This document shows, piece by piece, positions 46,366 through 58,256 of a stretch of 64,000 bases of DNA. The stretch spans positions 841,216 through 905,215 of the forward strand of contig JAJVDF010000247.1 of assembly GCA_022410635.1 (NCBI GenBank), read 5' to 3'. The position numbers and the translations under genes are program-made. The notes under the pieces are model-generated. The model did not search any database. It was not told where the DNA came from and was given only the letters and a program-made list of their open reading frames with translations. Every line of letters begins with the position of its first letter. The stretch's first letter is position 1. This stretch comes from Tretioscincus oriximinensis (lineage: Eukaryota > Chordata > Lepidosauria > Squamata > Gymnophthalmidae).

Positions 46366-47979
46366 CCTTAAGAAAAACCACTTAATTTTATTGGGGAGAG
46401 ATGGGGAAGAAATTACACCCAGAACAAAAGAGCAGTTGAGTAGATATTTCAACAAAAGATTATAATAATTTGCAATCATATAAAGTAACACACTCTAAAA
46501 TACCCACCCTCATTTTCCCTCTTTGCTTTCAGTTCTCTGTCTCACTGTTTTTTCCCTGGACTTGGCTACTGGGTCNTAAATAATTCCGAAACTTCATCAT
46601 TCTGCGTATTTATTGGCCCTGCAATCCTATGCACACTTACCTTGGACTTAATGACAGCTTTAGTTCTGAGTAAACTTCCATGAAAACGGATTGCTGCTGC
46701 GTGAGTCATTGGCAGGGACATCCCTTGGTTTACAAAGGTATATTTTGGACAGATGGAAGAAGGGAAGGAGGGAAGGAGGAAAGGAGGAAAGAAGGAAGGA
46801 AGGACATGGTACCTTCTGGGAAGTAGTCTAACAGGCTATGTATAAGAAAAGAGCCCTAGGTTACAAAAGCGACCTATGTATGAAAGTGAGGGAGTGGCTG
46901 TAGCTAAGAGATAGAGCAAACTACCTGGAAAGCAGAGAACTTGAAATTCAATATCCAGCCTTTCCCAGAAAGAAAGCAATGGCAAAGCGTCTACCCAAAA
47001 AACTGCACAGAACTGTCCAGGCAAGCAATCAGGAGCTGGTCAGAACCCACAGGTATCCAACTCAACAAACAATTTACATAGCACTAATCACTGGGAACAA
47101 TGAACACTCCACAGAAACCATCATGAATTAAGTCCTGGACATTGAAAAGGAAGAAGACCCAACTAAAGCCCTGCTCCCCAGGAAAGTGGGAAAATGTAGA
47201 GGAAAAGCAACAAGGGCTTCTGAGAAAGAAAATGTGCTAGCATGCAGATAAATCAATCTATACTTAGACCTGGCTATCCTTGGAGCAGAAATTATCTTCC
47301 TTCCAAACCCAATTCCAGTCCCACATGGAGACACCCGTATATCTTAAGTATTAAAGCTTGAGAAAATTCTGTCCATAAGCAAAGGAAAAGAAAAACATCT
47401 GCGTATCTAAGGAAAAAATTGACCGCTTCACCAAAGGCAATAAACACAAATTTACGAGAACATAAATCACGTGAAGTGAACAAGGTACATACATTATCTG
47501 TCAGTAGATACATTCTTAGAGAGATAGTGCTGTCAAAGATAGGCATTTTCAACAAATCAAGGGAAACCAATTTAAATAGCACACAGCGATAATATCTGTA
47601 TCTCTATATATATTGGCAAAATATTTTCAAAAAAGCAGTGGAACTTACTTTTCATGTTTTGGAGAAGATTTGAGGGTTTCTTTTCCCTGAGTTTAAATTC
47701 CCTCTTCTTTTAAAAATTAAAAAAATTTAAAAAAAGAAATAAAGAAAAAGCCAAAGATCTTCTTTAGTTTGAATTTGGCGTTAATTCTTGGAAGGTTTAG
47801 GTTTGCTTGCTTTGTTGGGAAAGAAATCTCCCCCTTAAATGTGTACAAACTTCTTCCACACCACACCTGTTCTCTGATTTTGCGGAAAAAAAGTTCAGTC
47901 TTTTGAGGTAGATGGGACTCTCTCATCCACTCACACACGCATAGTCTCAGAAACGTGGAAGGGGACAGCAGAGCTTCCG
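46366..47979. other. Unassigned intergenic sequence
   Basis: No exon recognised. A purine microsatellite lies at 46752-46803. A tRNA-like old SINE head may lie at 46888-46990 ('gtggctgtagctaagagata'). Confidence 0.3.
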
Positions 47980-48044
47980 ATAAATAAATAAATAAACAAA
48001 TAAATAGATATAAATAAATAATAAATAAATAAATAACAAATAAA
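47980..48044. repeat. (AAAT)n microsatellite
   Basis: Imperfect aaat tandem array. No adjoining retroelement body recognised. Confidence 0.85.
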
Positions 48045-49237
48045 TGTCAGGCACAAGCTGGGGGTCTCTGTTTCCCCTCAAAAAAAAAAAAAATGATCTC
48101 CCAGACTGTCCCTTGCCCAGTTTTCTTTTGTAAAAAATTAAAAATTAAAAAGGGATAAGGAGAACCCAAAATTAATTTTTTTAAAAATCACCCAGAGCAG
48201 CTTTTAACTGTTCAGTATTTGTGTATGTGCATGTGTGTGTTTTACATCACTTACAAATTGGTCTTTATATACACCCGGGCTCTTGTCTAGGCGCGTGTGT
48301 TTTTTCAAACGGTGACACATCTTGACTCACACACTTTTCCATTCAAAAAAAAAAAAAAAAACACAGAAAGAAAGAAAAAAAACCATAGGGCATAGAAAAA
48401 CTCTGAGTTAACCTTGAGTTTTTGAAGTGGGCAGCCCTGGATGACACATGCTCTCTGCAATGCTTCATACTGTCCCTTTAAGATGGATTTTAAGGGGTGT
48501 GTATGTGCAAGACCGGATTTGGAGGGGGGGGGGCACTGTGAGTCGGGTGTATGATGAGGTCATGCTGCAACCCCCCCCCCTTCCAAACCTCCACAGGTCC
48601 TAAACTGTCTCTGGCTCTGAAAAAAGGAGGGTCTCCCCCCAAAAGAAAAGTCTAAAAAGTTGTAAGATGGAAATTTGCAAAAAAAAAAAAAAAAGTAGAA
48701 AGTGCAACTTTTTCAGATGGGGGAAAAGAAAGGGTATGAGGCAGAGATCCTGAAAGAGAGAAAGGATGGATGTGTAGTGAAGTCCCACACAAGCTCTCAT
48801 AAGCATTCACTTTTCCTGTGTTTGGAGAACACTAAGCTCAGCCCAGAAAACCAGACTCCTTATGCCATGAACATTTCATCAATAAAAGGCTGCTATCTTA
48901 CAGTGGGGTCTTCCTGTGTTTAGATCCTAGGACACTCTCTGAATTAGGATACATGATAGTTTGAAGCAAAGCTGCCAAGAAATCAGAAGTGTAACAACTG
49001 ACACAGGTTGTCCATTGGATGCAGCCTAGAAAGGATTCTGAATAACTGCTGGATCAAATATAATGGGAACTGCTTGGTATCCACAGCAAAGTAGAATATT
49101 CTGCTTGTTTCCACTGTCTTGAGTGTCTCCTTTAGCTGAGATCCATAATGATATCTAATCTTTGAACTTCTTTCCTATCAATCTTGTTCCAGTACAAAAT
49201 TACTCCTTAAATTTTTGCTTTCCTCACACCACCATTC
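48045..49237. other. Low-complexity-rich intergenic sequence
   Basis: Contains several homopolymer A runs (48079, 48344, 48678) and G/C runs (48521, 48570). The motif 'ccctttaagatggattttaa' at 48475 resembles promoter-proximal sequence, but no exon was identified. Confidence 0.3.
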
Positions 49238-49492
49238 ATATACCAGTTTGGTGTAGTGGTTAGAGTGTTGGATTCTTATTTGAGAGTCTCCCGGTTCAAT
49301 TCCCCACTCCTCCATGAAAGATGGGTGACCCTGGGCTAGTCACAGTTCTTTAGAACTGTCTCAGCCCCACCTACTTCACAGGGTGTCTGCTGTGGAGAAA
49401 GCAACAAAAGCTATGTGAACCACTCTTTGGTTGGCCGCCCCGAGACCTTCGGGTATAGGGCGGGATATAAGTACAAATAAATAAATAAATAA
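49238..49492 (+). mobile_element. Sauria-type SINE, full length
   Basis: Best copy in the window. Box A 'ggtgtagtggttagagtgtt', box B 'cccggttcaattccccactc', middle 'ggtgaccctgggctagtcac', 'gtgtctgctgtggagaaagc', 3' tail 'ccgccccgagaccttcgggt' and 'gggatataagtacaaataaa'. It abuts a CR1 fragment on its right. Confidence 0.93.
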
Positions 49493-49612
49493 GAACATAA
49501 GAAGGGTCCTGGTGCATTTGGTCACACCACATCAATCCAGCATTCTGTCTCACACGGAAAACCACCAATTTCCTCAAAGATGAAGGCTTAACCTTCACTT
49601 ATTCTCAACTCC
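49493..49612 (-). mobile_element. CR1 LINE, 3' end fragment
   Basis: 'aagaacataagaagggtcct' directly after the SINE poly-AAAT tail, then 'gcattctgtctcacacggaa'. Short and 5' truncated. Confidence 0.7.
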
Positions 49613-49619
49613 TTGTCCC

Positions 49620-49745
49620 TGTTCCCCTATTGTAGGCTATATCTCAGAATAGGAGGCTGTCATCTACATGGTACACCGGTATGTGAATGGCCAAGCTCTA
49701 TATTGAGAGTTTAACCAGAAATAAGCTCAGTGGGGATACCCCCCC
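49620..49745. mobile_element. Palindromic element family C, diverged
   Basis: 'ggctatatctcagaatagga', 'gtatgtgaatggccaagctc' and 'ccagaaataagctcagtggg' retain the family arm motifs. Another partial copy ('cctgccatagtctacactat') is at 49945-50045. Confidence 0.6.
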
Positions 49746-50514
49746 CCCGTGATTGGTATTTAGTGGTATTTTACTTGTTTTGCCAACATGGTATCTAGGC
49801 ATCCTTTCTAGTGTCTACTTACGAAATCCATATATCAGTTCAGAAAATTAGTCTTTTTGCTGGGGCATGTTACCAATTGTTTCCTTATAAACTTTAGATT
49901 TTGGGGTACAGAGATCAAGATTTTTAAATTTTATTTCTCTGAATAGAGACCTGCCACTTGTATGCCTTGCACCTGGGACCTGCCATAGTCTACACTATGG
50001 CAGGCTCCTGTTCTGGGATATATCTTGAAATCAAACCCAATGAAGAAAAGGCCAAAGTGAGATACTTTTCAATTCATTTGTTTACCTGTAAAGAAATCCC
50101 ATTGTTTCCTATGGGATTGGCTGCAAAACAAGAATACTGTATTTCGTTTTGCTTCTCTTGACCCATAAATTTCAAAAGGGAAAGTTAACAATATGTCTAA
50201 CTCTTTCCTTGGAAAATCTGCTACATTTAAAATAGTTAATGGCATATGCCTAGAGTTGCGGCCTGTTTAAATGGAGTGCTACATTAAATTCGGAGACACC
50301 TTGGTTTCCATAAAGTCGTTATAATAAAGAATTTGTTGCTGATTAGACATCCCCATTTTAGTTAAAATGCTTACAGTCTACTTCAGTGGTGAATTTTCGA
50401 GAACTCTTTGGTCTTAATGCCAGAAGACACCATTATTTGCATAAAACTGTTTTTGCTGTTTGGAGTTGTTGACTCAGGGCCATTCCTAACAACTATGTGG
50501 ACTTATCCATATAG

Positions 50515-50897
50515 CATTCCTTGAAACTGATAGGCAGAAGAGCTAGGACATACAAGGGAAGGTATTTTTTCACCCAAAGGGTCATTAGTCTGTGGAATTT
50601 ACTTCTACAAGAGGTGGTGGTAACTAGCAAACTGGATAGATTTAAGATAGGATTAGACAAGTTCNTGGACACCAAGGGTATAAATAGCTACTAAGATGGA
50701 TCTCTTAATACTGCTTCTGAGATCGAGCAACAGGCAGGATTCCTGAAGTACCATTTGCAGGGCGTCAAGAACAGGTGAGGATTTTGCCTTCTGCTTGAGA
50801 CTACCCAGCGGCAATTGATGGCCCATTGTGTGACACAGAATGTTGCATTAAATAGGCTCTAGCCCAATTCAGCAGGGCTCCTCTTATGTTCTTATCC
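50515..50897 (+). mobile_element. CR1 LINE, 3' end with RT remnant (diverged)
   Basis: Plus-strand RT end matching KYLPLYV...FFTQRVISLWNLLLQEVVV at 50550-50670 in decayed form ('gtggaatttacttctacaag'), then 3' UTR 'caacaggcaggattcctgaa', 'gggctcctcttatgttctta'. Confidence 0.8.
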
Positions 50898-52699
50898 ACA
50901 TAGATTTTTTTATGGCAAAAGTCCCTTCTTTCGGGAAGCTGTTGATCAGAAGGTAATGTACCGTTGAAGTGCTCCCACAATGTGTACCTTGGTATGTGAT
51001 GGAGACCTAGCTTGGGTCAAAGCTAAAGCACCAAACAGAAGCTCCCCTACTTCTGAATGAGCAGACCAGGATTTTGGTATGGGGCACCCAAAATGATCCG
51101 TTTCCAGAGCCGTTTTCAGGAGCCCAATAAAATGGTGCTGTATTCACAACAACACTGGGACCAGACTATTGCTCTTGCCCTCTCTGGGGAAAACTTGGGA
51201 GACCATTTTAAATGGACACCTATTAGCATGTTCCACAGTGCTACTATGCAAACAGTACTACTGTGCATTCCCTGGGACACACGGCCACCGGGGTATCTGT
51301 ACCTTGTTGGTGCCCCATTCTTTTTTTGTAAGTAACATGACTCCTATCAGGGGCAACATGGCAGCTGCTTCCCAGTCCTAACATAGGAAATCAAAATATA
51401 TAAGTTTGATTGATGTATTTATTAATATGTTTTATAATCTGGGGACATGTTACAATAAAGCAAGTATAAGAAAAGTGAGATAAATTGTATTTCGTTATTA
51501 ATTTCATATATTGTGAATATTGTCTTTAAAAAGTAAGGACAGGAGAAAAATGAACCCAAGGCAAGGGCTGTGGTCATATGCAATGTTTTAGCTGTCGCTC
51601 AAGGTAGGCTTAAAGGGGAGGCTACACTCAGGAGTATAATTAACTGCAGGGCAGGAACTGGGGGAGCTAATAGGGCTGGATGGGGAGTCACGGGTTGGGG
51701 GCCATGATTTAATCCTGCTAATCTCCATCCCTATGAGCCCCCCCCCCACAAACTCCACCATCTTTGGTGTGGCTGCTTCAAAGCCTTAGAAACATGGTAA
51801 GTTTGCTGGAATTGGAGTTCTCTGTGGTGGGCAGTGGACACCTTGGGTGGGGGAGGCTGGGGATGAGGAATAGCAGTTGAACTGGTGGGGGGCTAGTGAT
51901 TATGGTGGCAAGCAGGACTGCCTGGGGGTAGCCGCCAATGGTAGTGAGAATTGCTGGAGGATCACAGGAGGCGGGATAGCAGGACTAAATAATAGTTCCC
52001 ACCATGATCCCTAGTGACCCCTTTTATCCCCCAACAACTTTCCCATTCTCTGCACTTTAAAATTACTCTTGTTCCCAGAGCATTTATCTATCTATCTACC
52101 TATCTATTTCAGGATGTTTACCTGACATGAGGTAACCAAATTCACATATGACAATAACATCTAAATGTCCCATGCTTTTACCATGCTTTTAAGGTCTGTG
52201 GCAGTGACAGCTGCTGTGGAAGTCTGCATGTTCGAGACTGAAACAGGCCTCAAGTTCCTTCATTTTTAATGATATGTGACCACGGCTAAAGATGATATAC
52301 TGTATAAATGACAGACGCAAAACAGCTATGGGAACATAATTTAGCATCCTGATGTTTATTCAAACACCCTAGTGTGAGACTGGTCAAGTTCAGGATGAGC
52401 TTGATTAAGACTATAACTATCTTATATCTCTATTGGACCACAAACATATATCAGACTAAGCACACTAGAATTCTTTGTCCCATCCTCCATTCCTACTTCC
52501 ACTCCAATTGTGGTCAGTCGGTAATATGCATCAGCTCAACTTGGGCTACAGCCACACCTTCACCTTTGACAATTCCTGATGATTCCTTATCCCAGATTCT
52601 TCATGTGATTGTTCTGTCTTCTGTCATTGCACTGTTTGGGTTTTTTTCTTCTTTCACATTTTGCACTATGTTCTTGCTTGATTTTAGTAACTGCCCCTT
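50898..52699. other. Unassigned intergenic sequence
   Basis: No exon recognised. A short (TATC)n is at 52085-52112. Confidence 0.3.
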
Positions 52700-52976
52700 T
52701 GGATCAATTCAAGGCAGGACTAGACAGGTTTATGGACACCAAGGGTATAAATGGTTACTAGGATGGATGTCTGGATGCTGCCTGCAGGATGGAGTAACAG
52801 GCAGGACTCCTGTAATACCATTTGCATGGAGTCATGAACAGGTGCTGCATATTTTGCCTACTTTTGTTCAGACTGCCCAAGTGCATCTGGGTGGGCCTCT
52901 GTGTGAGACAGAATTCTGGACTAGAGGGACTCTGGCCCGATTCAGTATGGCTCTTCTTATGTTCTTACGTTCTTAA
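52700..52976 (+). mobile_element. CR1 LINE, 3' end with octamer tail
   Basis: 'ttcaaggcaggactagacag' (FK.GLDR codons), 'ggacaccaagggtataaatg', 3' UTR, and end 'ctcttcttatgttcttacgt'. The 200-codon open frame over it (52374-52976) is not a gene. Confidence 0.88.
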
Positions 52977-53294
52977 TTGTATCTTTCTAGGAGCATCTTT
53001 AGCTGCTTTTTATCATAGTGGCAGTTGTCCTGGTAGTAATACACTTTGGCATATAAGAAATGTTGAACCTGTGCTCAAACCAACTGATTTTCTGGTCCAT
53101 TGTGGGCTGCTCAAAATATGTTTTTGTGAATGCGTTTCTTGCCATCTAGCATGGGTATGCTCAGTATTGAATGACGAAACAATGTCAGACTTTGTCCATG
53201 GCAGGCACATACTGGACGTCTTTCACCAACAGAGTCCATGTGTCTGATGCAACCTTAGAAACTTTCATCTTTCTTTTGGGATGATGTTGTGTTT

Positions 53295-54300
53295 CTACAA
53301 GCACCATTTTTTTAAAAAAAATTTATAAGACATAAAATAACACATCCAAAATACATATATACAACCCCCATCTCCACTTCCCTCCCCCCCTCTCGTGGGT
53401 GTATTGATCTTGAATAAAAGTCCTATGATATTCTTCTCTGTTCGAAGAACGTCAGAATTGTTTCCGGCAAAACTTCATTTGTGGCGGTAAATAATTCGTA
53501 ATTTCTCCCACTCTTGAGTTCATGTAACCCTGGGTATTATAGCATTAGTCTGTACTATTTTTTCTCTTACATAATCAAATCTCATGAATTCAATCATATA
53601 CCCCATCCAATTTTCCATGGTTCATTTGGATTTGTCCCTCCACCCTCTTGCCATTACAATACGCCCTGCCCAGATAGCATATTTCAAAATCAAATAGTTT
53701 TTTTTTAATTAACTCTTAACACAGAAACATCATTAGCAATCAATCGTTCTCTCAAGGGGGCGACGTTTATGTTTGCTATATTACCCACTTCCCTTAATAC
53801 TTGTCACCAGAATGTTTGAATTTCTACACACTCAAACCCTCATATGACTATGCACCCCTCTATCTAAACACCCGTGCCAGCATTGTGTGTGTGTGTGTGT
53901 GTGGGTGCTACACCACCTAGTGATTAATTTCTTCTCTACCTTTTTATTCTATTACCCTTCACCATTTCTATATCCCTTACCCAATTATTCCAAATACCTT
54001 GTGAGTTTGGAATTTCTTGATTGCAAAACTCTTTTAACAAATGTTGGTTTTTGTGTTGCTACTTCAAAATGGTCCTGTATATTTCTCCCACTACCCTTTT
54101 CTTTCCTTTCCTTCTATTCTGTTTTTTATTATTTCATCCATATCCTGTAACCTCATCTCATATCCATTCTTGTAACCAGTACCTATTTCTCTGTTGTCCA
54201 ACAATTGATCTGATCACACTCAACCCCATAGAATTCCCATTTATGTCAATTAATTCTCTCAACCTAACCTTAAGCACCATTTAAGACTATCAGACTGGGC
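53295..54300. other. AT- and pyrimidine-rich block, possible minus-oriented retroelement 3' region
   Basis: Starts with a T/A run and 'atttataagacataaaataa', then is strongly C/T biased on plus. A similar start occurs at 11380. No coding part seen. A (GT)n lies at 53885-53903. Confidence 0.3.
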
Positions 54301-55019
54301 GATTCCAGTCCAGATGCTAACATCAGCACGTGGAGTAACTGTTAATATAGAGTTAATGGAGCCCCAATATTTGAATTCCATATGTTCCAGATTTTTTACT
54401 TAGACCATGAGGTCAACTTGGGCTGTTGACTGAAACCTTGCACTTTGCTTCCCTTATATTTATGTGAAATTCAAGTTTCTTTATTTGTGTGCTAATAATG
54501 TCCAATTATTGCTGAACCTGAGTTGCTGAATTTTCCATGAATTCAATATTTATATAGGTTACATCTTATGACATACAACACCTCTTATTATTTATCCCGC
54601 TGTTGTTAGATAAGCATAAAAGCACATCATATTCACATTCAATAGTTTAAGGGGCTGGAGGGTTTCTGTGGTAGCCCCTTCTGAAGTACATCAGGCACCC
54701 ACATGTATATGTTTAGATGCCTAATGAAAATGCACCCATTCACTCTGGCGTGTACCTGAGGAGGAAGTAATATCCTTCCTCTTTGCAGATACTGTAATTT
54801 TTTAGCTATTCTATTTTAGCTATTTTAAATAAATTAATAAACAAAATAATTGAATTTTATCAGATACTGGACATTTAAGCAGGTAGCAGGTGTTCTTGAA
54901 ATTTGTGTGCAAGATCTTGTTCCCATTACAGATTCCTTTTTTGTGAAAAATATCATATTGCTTATTTAGTGATACAAAGGGGAAGCGAACCTTTTTCCTC
55001 CTGAATTTACTTCACATAT
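54301..55019. other. Unassigned intergenic sequence
   Basis: No exon or clear repeat recognised. Confidence 0.3.
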
Positions 55020-56025
55020 CGCAGAAGTAATAATGGAGGATTTCTTAGTCTTCGCAGGCTTTAGTTCTTGCCTCCCCAGTTTGTGGATTCCATTTCATAA
55101 AGAGTGCTTGTGCCTGGAGGCAATGATGGGCTGGATGGGGGCCAATAAATTGAAGCTGAATCCAGGTAAGACGGAGGTGCTGTGTGTTGGAGCATCCCGA
55201 GTTTGTGAAGTGGGGAGACGCCCTGTCCTTGGTGGGGTAGAATTGCCCTATGAGGGACGGGTGCGAATTCTGGGGGTGCTCCTGGACTCTGCACTGACAC
55301 TGGAAAAGCAGGTGGAGGCAGTGGCCAGGAGGCCTAGTTCCAGTTACATCTGGTTCGCCAGTTACGGCCACTTCTGAACAAGGATATTTTAGCCACAGTA
55401 ATCCCCGCTCTGGTAACTTCCAGGCTGGACTATTGTAATGTGCTCTATATAGGGCTGCCATTGAAAATGGTTTGGAAGCTGCAGTTAGTGCAGAATGCAG
55501 CAGCTAGACTGCCGAAGGGAATAGCTGGCCGGACACACATCACGCCGGTCTTGAAAGAGCTGCACTGGCTGCCAATCCACTACTGAGCCCAATTCATGAT
55601 GCTGACTTTAACCTATAAAGCCTTAAATAACTTGAGCCCCAGATATCTAAAGGAATGCCTCCTCCCATACCAACGTGCCCATGCCTTAAGATCTGCAGGG
55701 GAGACCCTCTTGGTTGTACCACCCCTTTCAACAGCCAGTGACGTGGGAACCTTGGCTAGGGCCTTCTCGGTGGTTGCCCCCAGTCTTTGGAATAATCTCC
55801 CCCTTGAGGTGCGTCTGTCATCATCAATGTATTCTTTTAGAAGGTCCTTAAAGACACACCTCTTCAACCTGGCCTTTGGTTGAAGAAATGCTATTTTTTT
55901 TCTCCCTCCACCTTCAGGAACTGATTGTTATGGTTTTAAAATGTGGATTTTGCACTTTTGTTGTTGTTGCCGCCCTGAAACCTTCGAGTATGGGACGGGG
56001 TATAAATGTAAATAAATAATAATAA
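55020..56025 (+). mobile_element. LINE (CR1/L2-like), 5'-truncated copy with RT C-terminal region and 3' tail
   Basis: Encodes the C-terminal part of a reverse transcriptase in two frames. First WMGANKLKLNPGKTEVLCVG and VRILGVLLDSALTLEKQVEA (55130-55325), the region that follows the YADD box. After frame breaks comes LDYCNVLYIGLP, LQLVQNAAARLPKGIAGRTH, ITPVLKELHWLPIH (55420-55580), then LTLTYKALNNLSPRYLKECL through SFRRSLKTHLFNLAFG to a stop at 55883. The 3' UTR ends 'ccgccctgaaaccttcgagt', 'gggtataaatgtaaataaat'. Frameshifts and 5' truncation make it dead. The tail is the one carried by the Sauria-type SINE. Confidence 0.9.
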
Positions 56026-56042
56026 TTTGTAAATCTTAGGCG

Positions 56043-56180
56043 AAGACAAGAATGTAAGAGGTGCCCCTCCAGTCCAGAATTCTGTCTCACACAGTGGCTC
56101 ACCAGTTGCATCTGGAGAAGCAGAAGGTGGCAAAACCCTCACTTGTTCTTGACTCCCTACAAATGGCATTACAGGGTTAG
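56043..56180 (-). mobile_element. CR1 LINE, 3' end fragment (diverged)
   Basis: 'agtccagaattctgtctcac', 'acagtggctcaccagttgca' and 'cttgactccctacaaatggc'. It lies just past the LINE tail. Confidence 0.7.
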
Positions 56181-56609
56181 CTAATTCTGTTTAGCCTAAG
56201 TGGCACATCTATTCTGGTTTCATACTATCAGTGCAATTTGCCGGTGGGTACAGTCAGTCCACAAATACGTTTAATGCTGCGCATAGATAAGTGGGTCCCC
56301 TTAAAACTTCTACATGGCAGAATGGTTCCAATTGGAGCAGTTCAGTATAGATAGCAATTTCCTTTAGTTCCCCTCCCTTGCAAAGCTTATGGACTTCCAA
56401 TTCACCCATGAGGGAATTAGTGAAGCAAGCTGAGGGAATGGTGACCATGATATGCCATGTATATTCAGAATGTGTCTGCAGCCCCCAGGTTAGCAGCAGG
56501 ATCTTGGAGAATGGATTCACTGTAGGTATAGAAAGCGTATGAGTGGGGTTTTTTCTTATTTTAAAAAGAGACACCTATGTACGGTAATGTTTAGAACACA
56601 AAATTTTAA

Positions 56610-56705
56610 TGAACGGTATCTTCAGCCCAGAAGAATTGGACTGAGCCAATTTTTTTCCTGATTCTGTTTTTTCAGTCTTGAAGACAAATATGTGTCAGGT
56701 CCTTT
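56610..56705. repeat. Partial family B palindromic MITE
   Basis: 'atcttcagcccagaagaatt', 'ggactgagcc' and 'tttcagtcttgaagacaaat' keep the centre and part of the arms. Confidence 0.5.
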
Positions 56706-56751
56706 CTACACTAGGTTTATCTCAAAAGAGGATCTTGCCTTCTCCATAGAA

Positions 56752-57245
56752 ATTTATTTATTTATTTATTTATTTATACTTATACCCCGCCCTATACCCG
56801 AAGGTCTCAGGGCGGCAAAAACAGTAAAACGTCAATACAAAAATTAAAAAAGTATAAAACAATATTAAAAGTAAGGATAGAGATGGCATTTCTTCAGCCA
56901 AAGGCCAGGCAAAAGAGGTGCGTTTTCAAGGACCTTCTAAAAGAGTACAATGATGATGATAGACGCACCTCGAGGGGGAGATTGTTCCAAAGACAAGGGG
57001 CAACCACTGAGAAGGCCCTACCCCGGGTTCCCACTCCACTGGCTGTTGAAAGGGGTGGTACAACCAGGAGGGCCTCTCCTGCAGATCTTAAGGCACGGGC
57101 AGGTTGGTATGGAAGAAGGCATTCCTTTAGATATTTGGGGCCCAAGTTATTTAGGGCCTTGTAAGTTAAAGTCAAAACCTTGAATTGGGCTCGGTAGCGA
57201 ATGGGCGAAATGGTAGGCCCTTTTCCAAGACAGATCCCCAATATA
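56752..57245 (-). mobile_element. LINE (CR1/L2-like), 3' end in reverse orientation
   Basis: Tail at the left, '(attt)n' then 'taccccgccctatacccgaa', then on minus the RT end RAQFKVLTLTYKALNNLGPK, YLKECLLPYQ, FSVVAPCLWNNLPLEVRLSS, SFRRSLKTHLFCLAFG. It is in one open frame (56894-57265), so younger than the copy 700 bp to the left. The two lie in opposite orientation and share about 300 bp, so they can pair. Confidence 0.9.
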
Positions 57246-57990
57246 TAGTGCAGAAAGGAGCACAATCTTTTTTTACTAGCAAGAAAGGGGCATGCTGAGT
57301 GGGGGGAAATAAAGTGTTATCAAAGTATTCACTTTTTTCTAAGGTGCATATACTCAATTCCCCAGTAATGTAATCTCTTTCAGTTCTCCCATCAAGAGAA
57401 TATTCTATCAATTGGGATCTCGTTATCTTCCAAAACAAAAACTACCAAAGGGGAATGCAATTGAGCTTCCAGTTAACCCATGCAAGCCAGATGGAAATCT
57501 CCTGCTCTGATTGGCTGGTGAATAAGAGTGAAGACTGCAGAGAAAGAATTGGCTTTATTATATTATCCCTCCCTCCCTTTCTAGGCCAGTGACCTGAGCT
57601 GCTGCCTGGCCTTCTTCCTGTCTCAAACTTTCACCTACACGTCAAGGAATTTCATAGGGGAAAGCTCTTCCTTGTTTGTATTGCCTCATAAGATCCAGGC
57701 CCGGCCACGAGCCTCCCACAGAAGGCTGAACCTGCCAAACAAGGTCCCCCTGTCAGTCTGCCTGTGAGGGGTGTGTGCCGAGGTTAAAGGGTCACATCCG
57801 TCCATTTTGCCGATTTCCAAACCACATGTATAGCATTCTTGAGGAGGCTTCCTTTCCAGAGCAGGAGATACTGTTGCCTCTGGGCTGTGTTTGCAGTTTA
57901 CACAGAAATCCCTCATCTGGGCCCGGTTCTTCTGGAGGTGGGTGTGGCAGTTTGTTTAGCAGTTTCTCAGCCAGCTATTGGGTATGGGAG
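57246..57990. other. Unassigned intergenic sequence
   Basis: No exon recognised. The open frames at 57686-57916 and 57775-58119 have no supported function and the latter runs into the Tc1-like remnant. Confidence 0.3.
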
Positions 57991-57999
57991 CAACACCTA

Positions 58000-58218
58000 C
58001 AATGTCTGTCAAAAATTTGGACATACCATTTTCATGCAATGGTTTTTCTTGTTTTTTATTTTAGTTTCCACATTGTGGAAACTAAACTATGGCGGAACAA
58101 ACATGGAATTAAGAAGTAAACAAAAAAAGTGTTGAATAACCTAGAATGGGTTTTATACTTTAGCGCCTTCAAAGGGTTCCGTCACAGTTTTGATGCCTTG
58201 CACTTCTGACTAGTACTG
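58000..58218. mobile_element. Tc1-like transposon remnant, internally deleted
   Basis: Left end 'ctgtcaaaaatttggacata' then 'tggtttttcttgttttttat', 'agtttccacattgtggaaac', 'aagtaaacaaaaaaagtgtt'. Right end 'agttttgatgccttgcactt' and 'ctgactagtactg'. These match the outer parts of vertebrate Tc1 elements ('gtcaaaagtttggacacacc' ... 'ttttgactggtactg'). No transposase remains. Confidence 0.65.
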
Positions 58219-58256
58219 TTTATTGTATTTTGGAATGAGAAGATGCTACCGATAGC

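Noticed and set aside
47600..48600. Low-complexity region resembling a 5' UTR/promoter of a neural gene
   Set aside because: No CpG enrichment, exon or open frame of substance. Homopolymers alone do not support a promoter.
49238..49310. Possible tRNA gene at the SINE head
   Set aside because: Same reasoning: a Sauria-type SINE with the shared LINE tail.
52374..52976. 200-codon plus-strand open frame, the longest in the window
   Set aside because: Its second half is a CR1 3' end and its first half has no recognisable domain or splice context.
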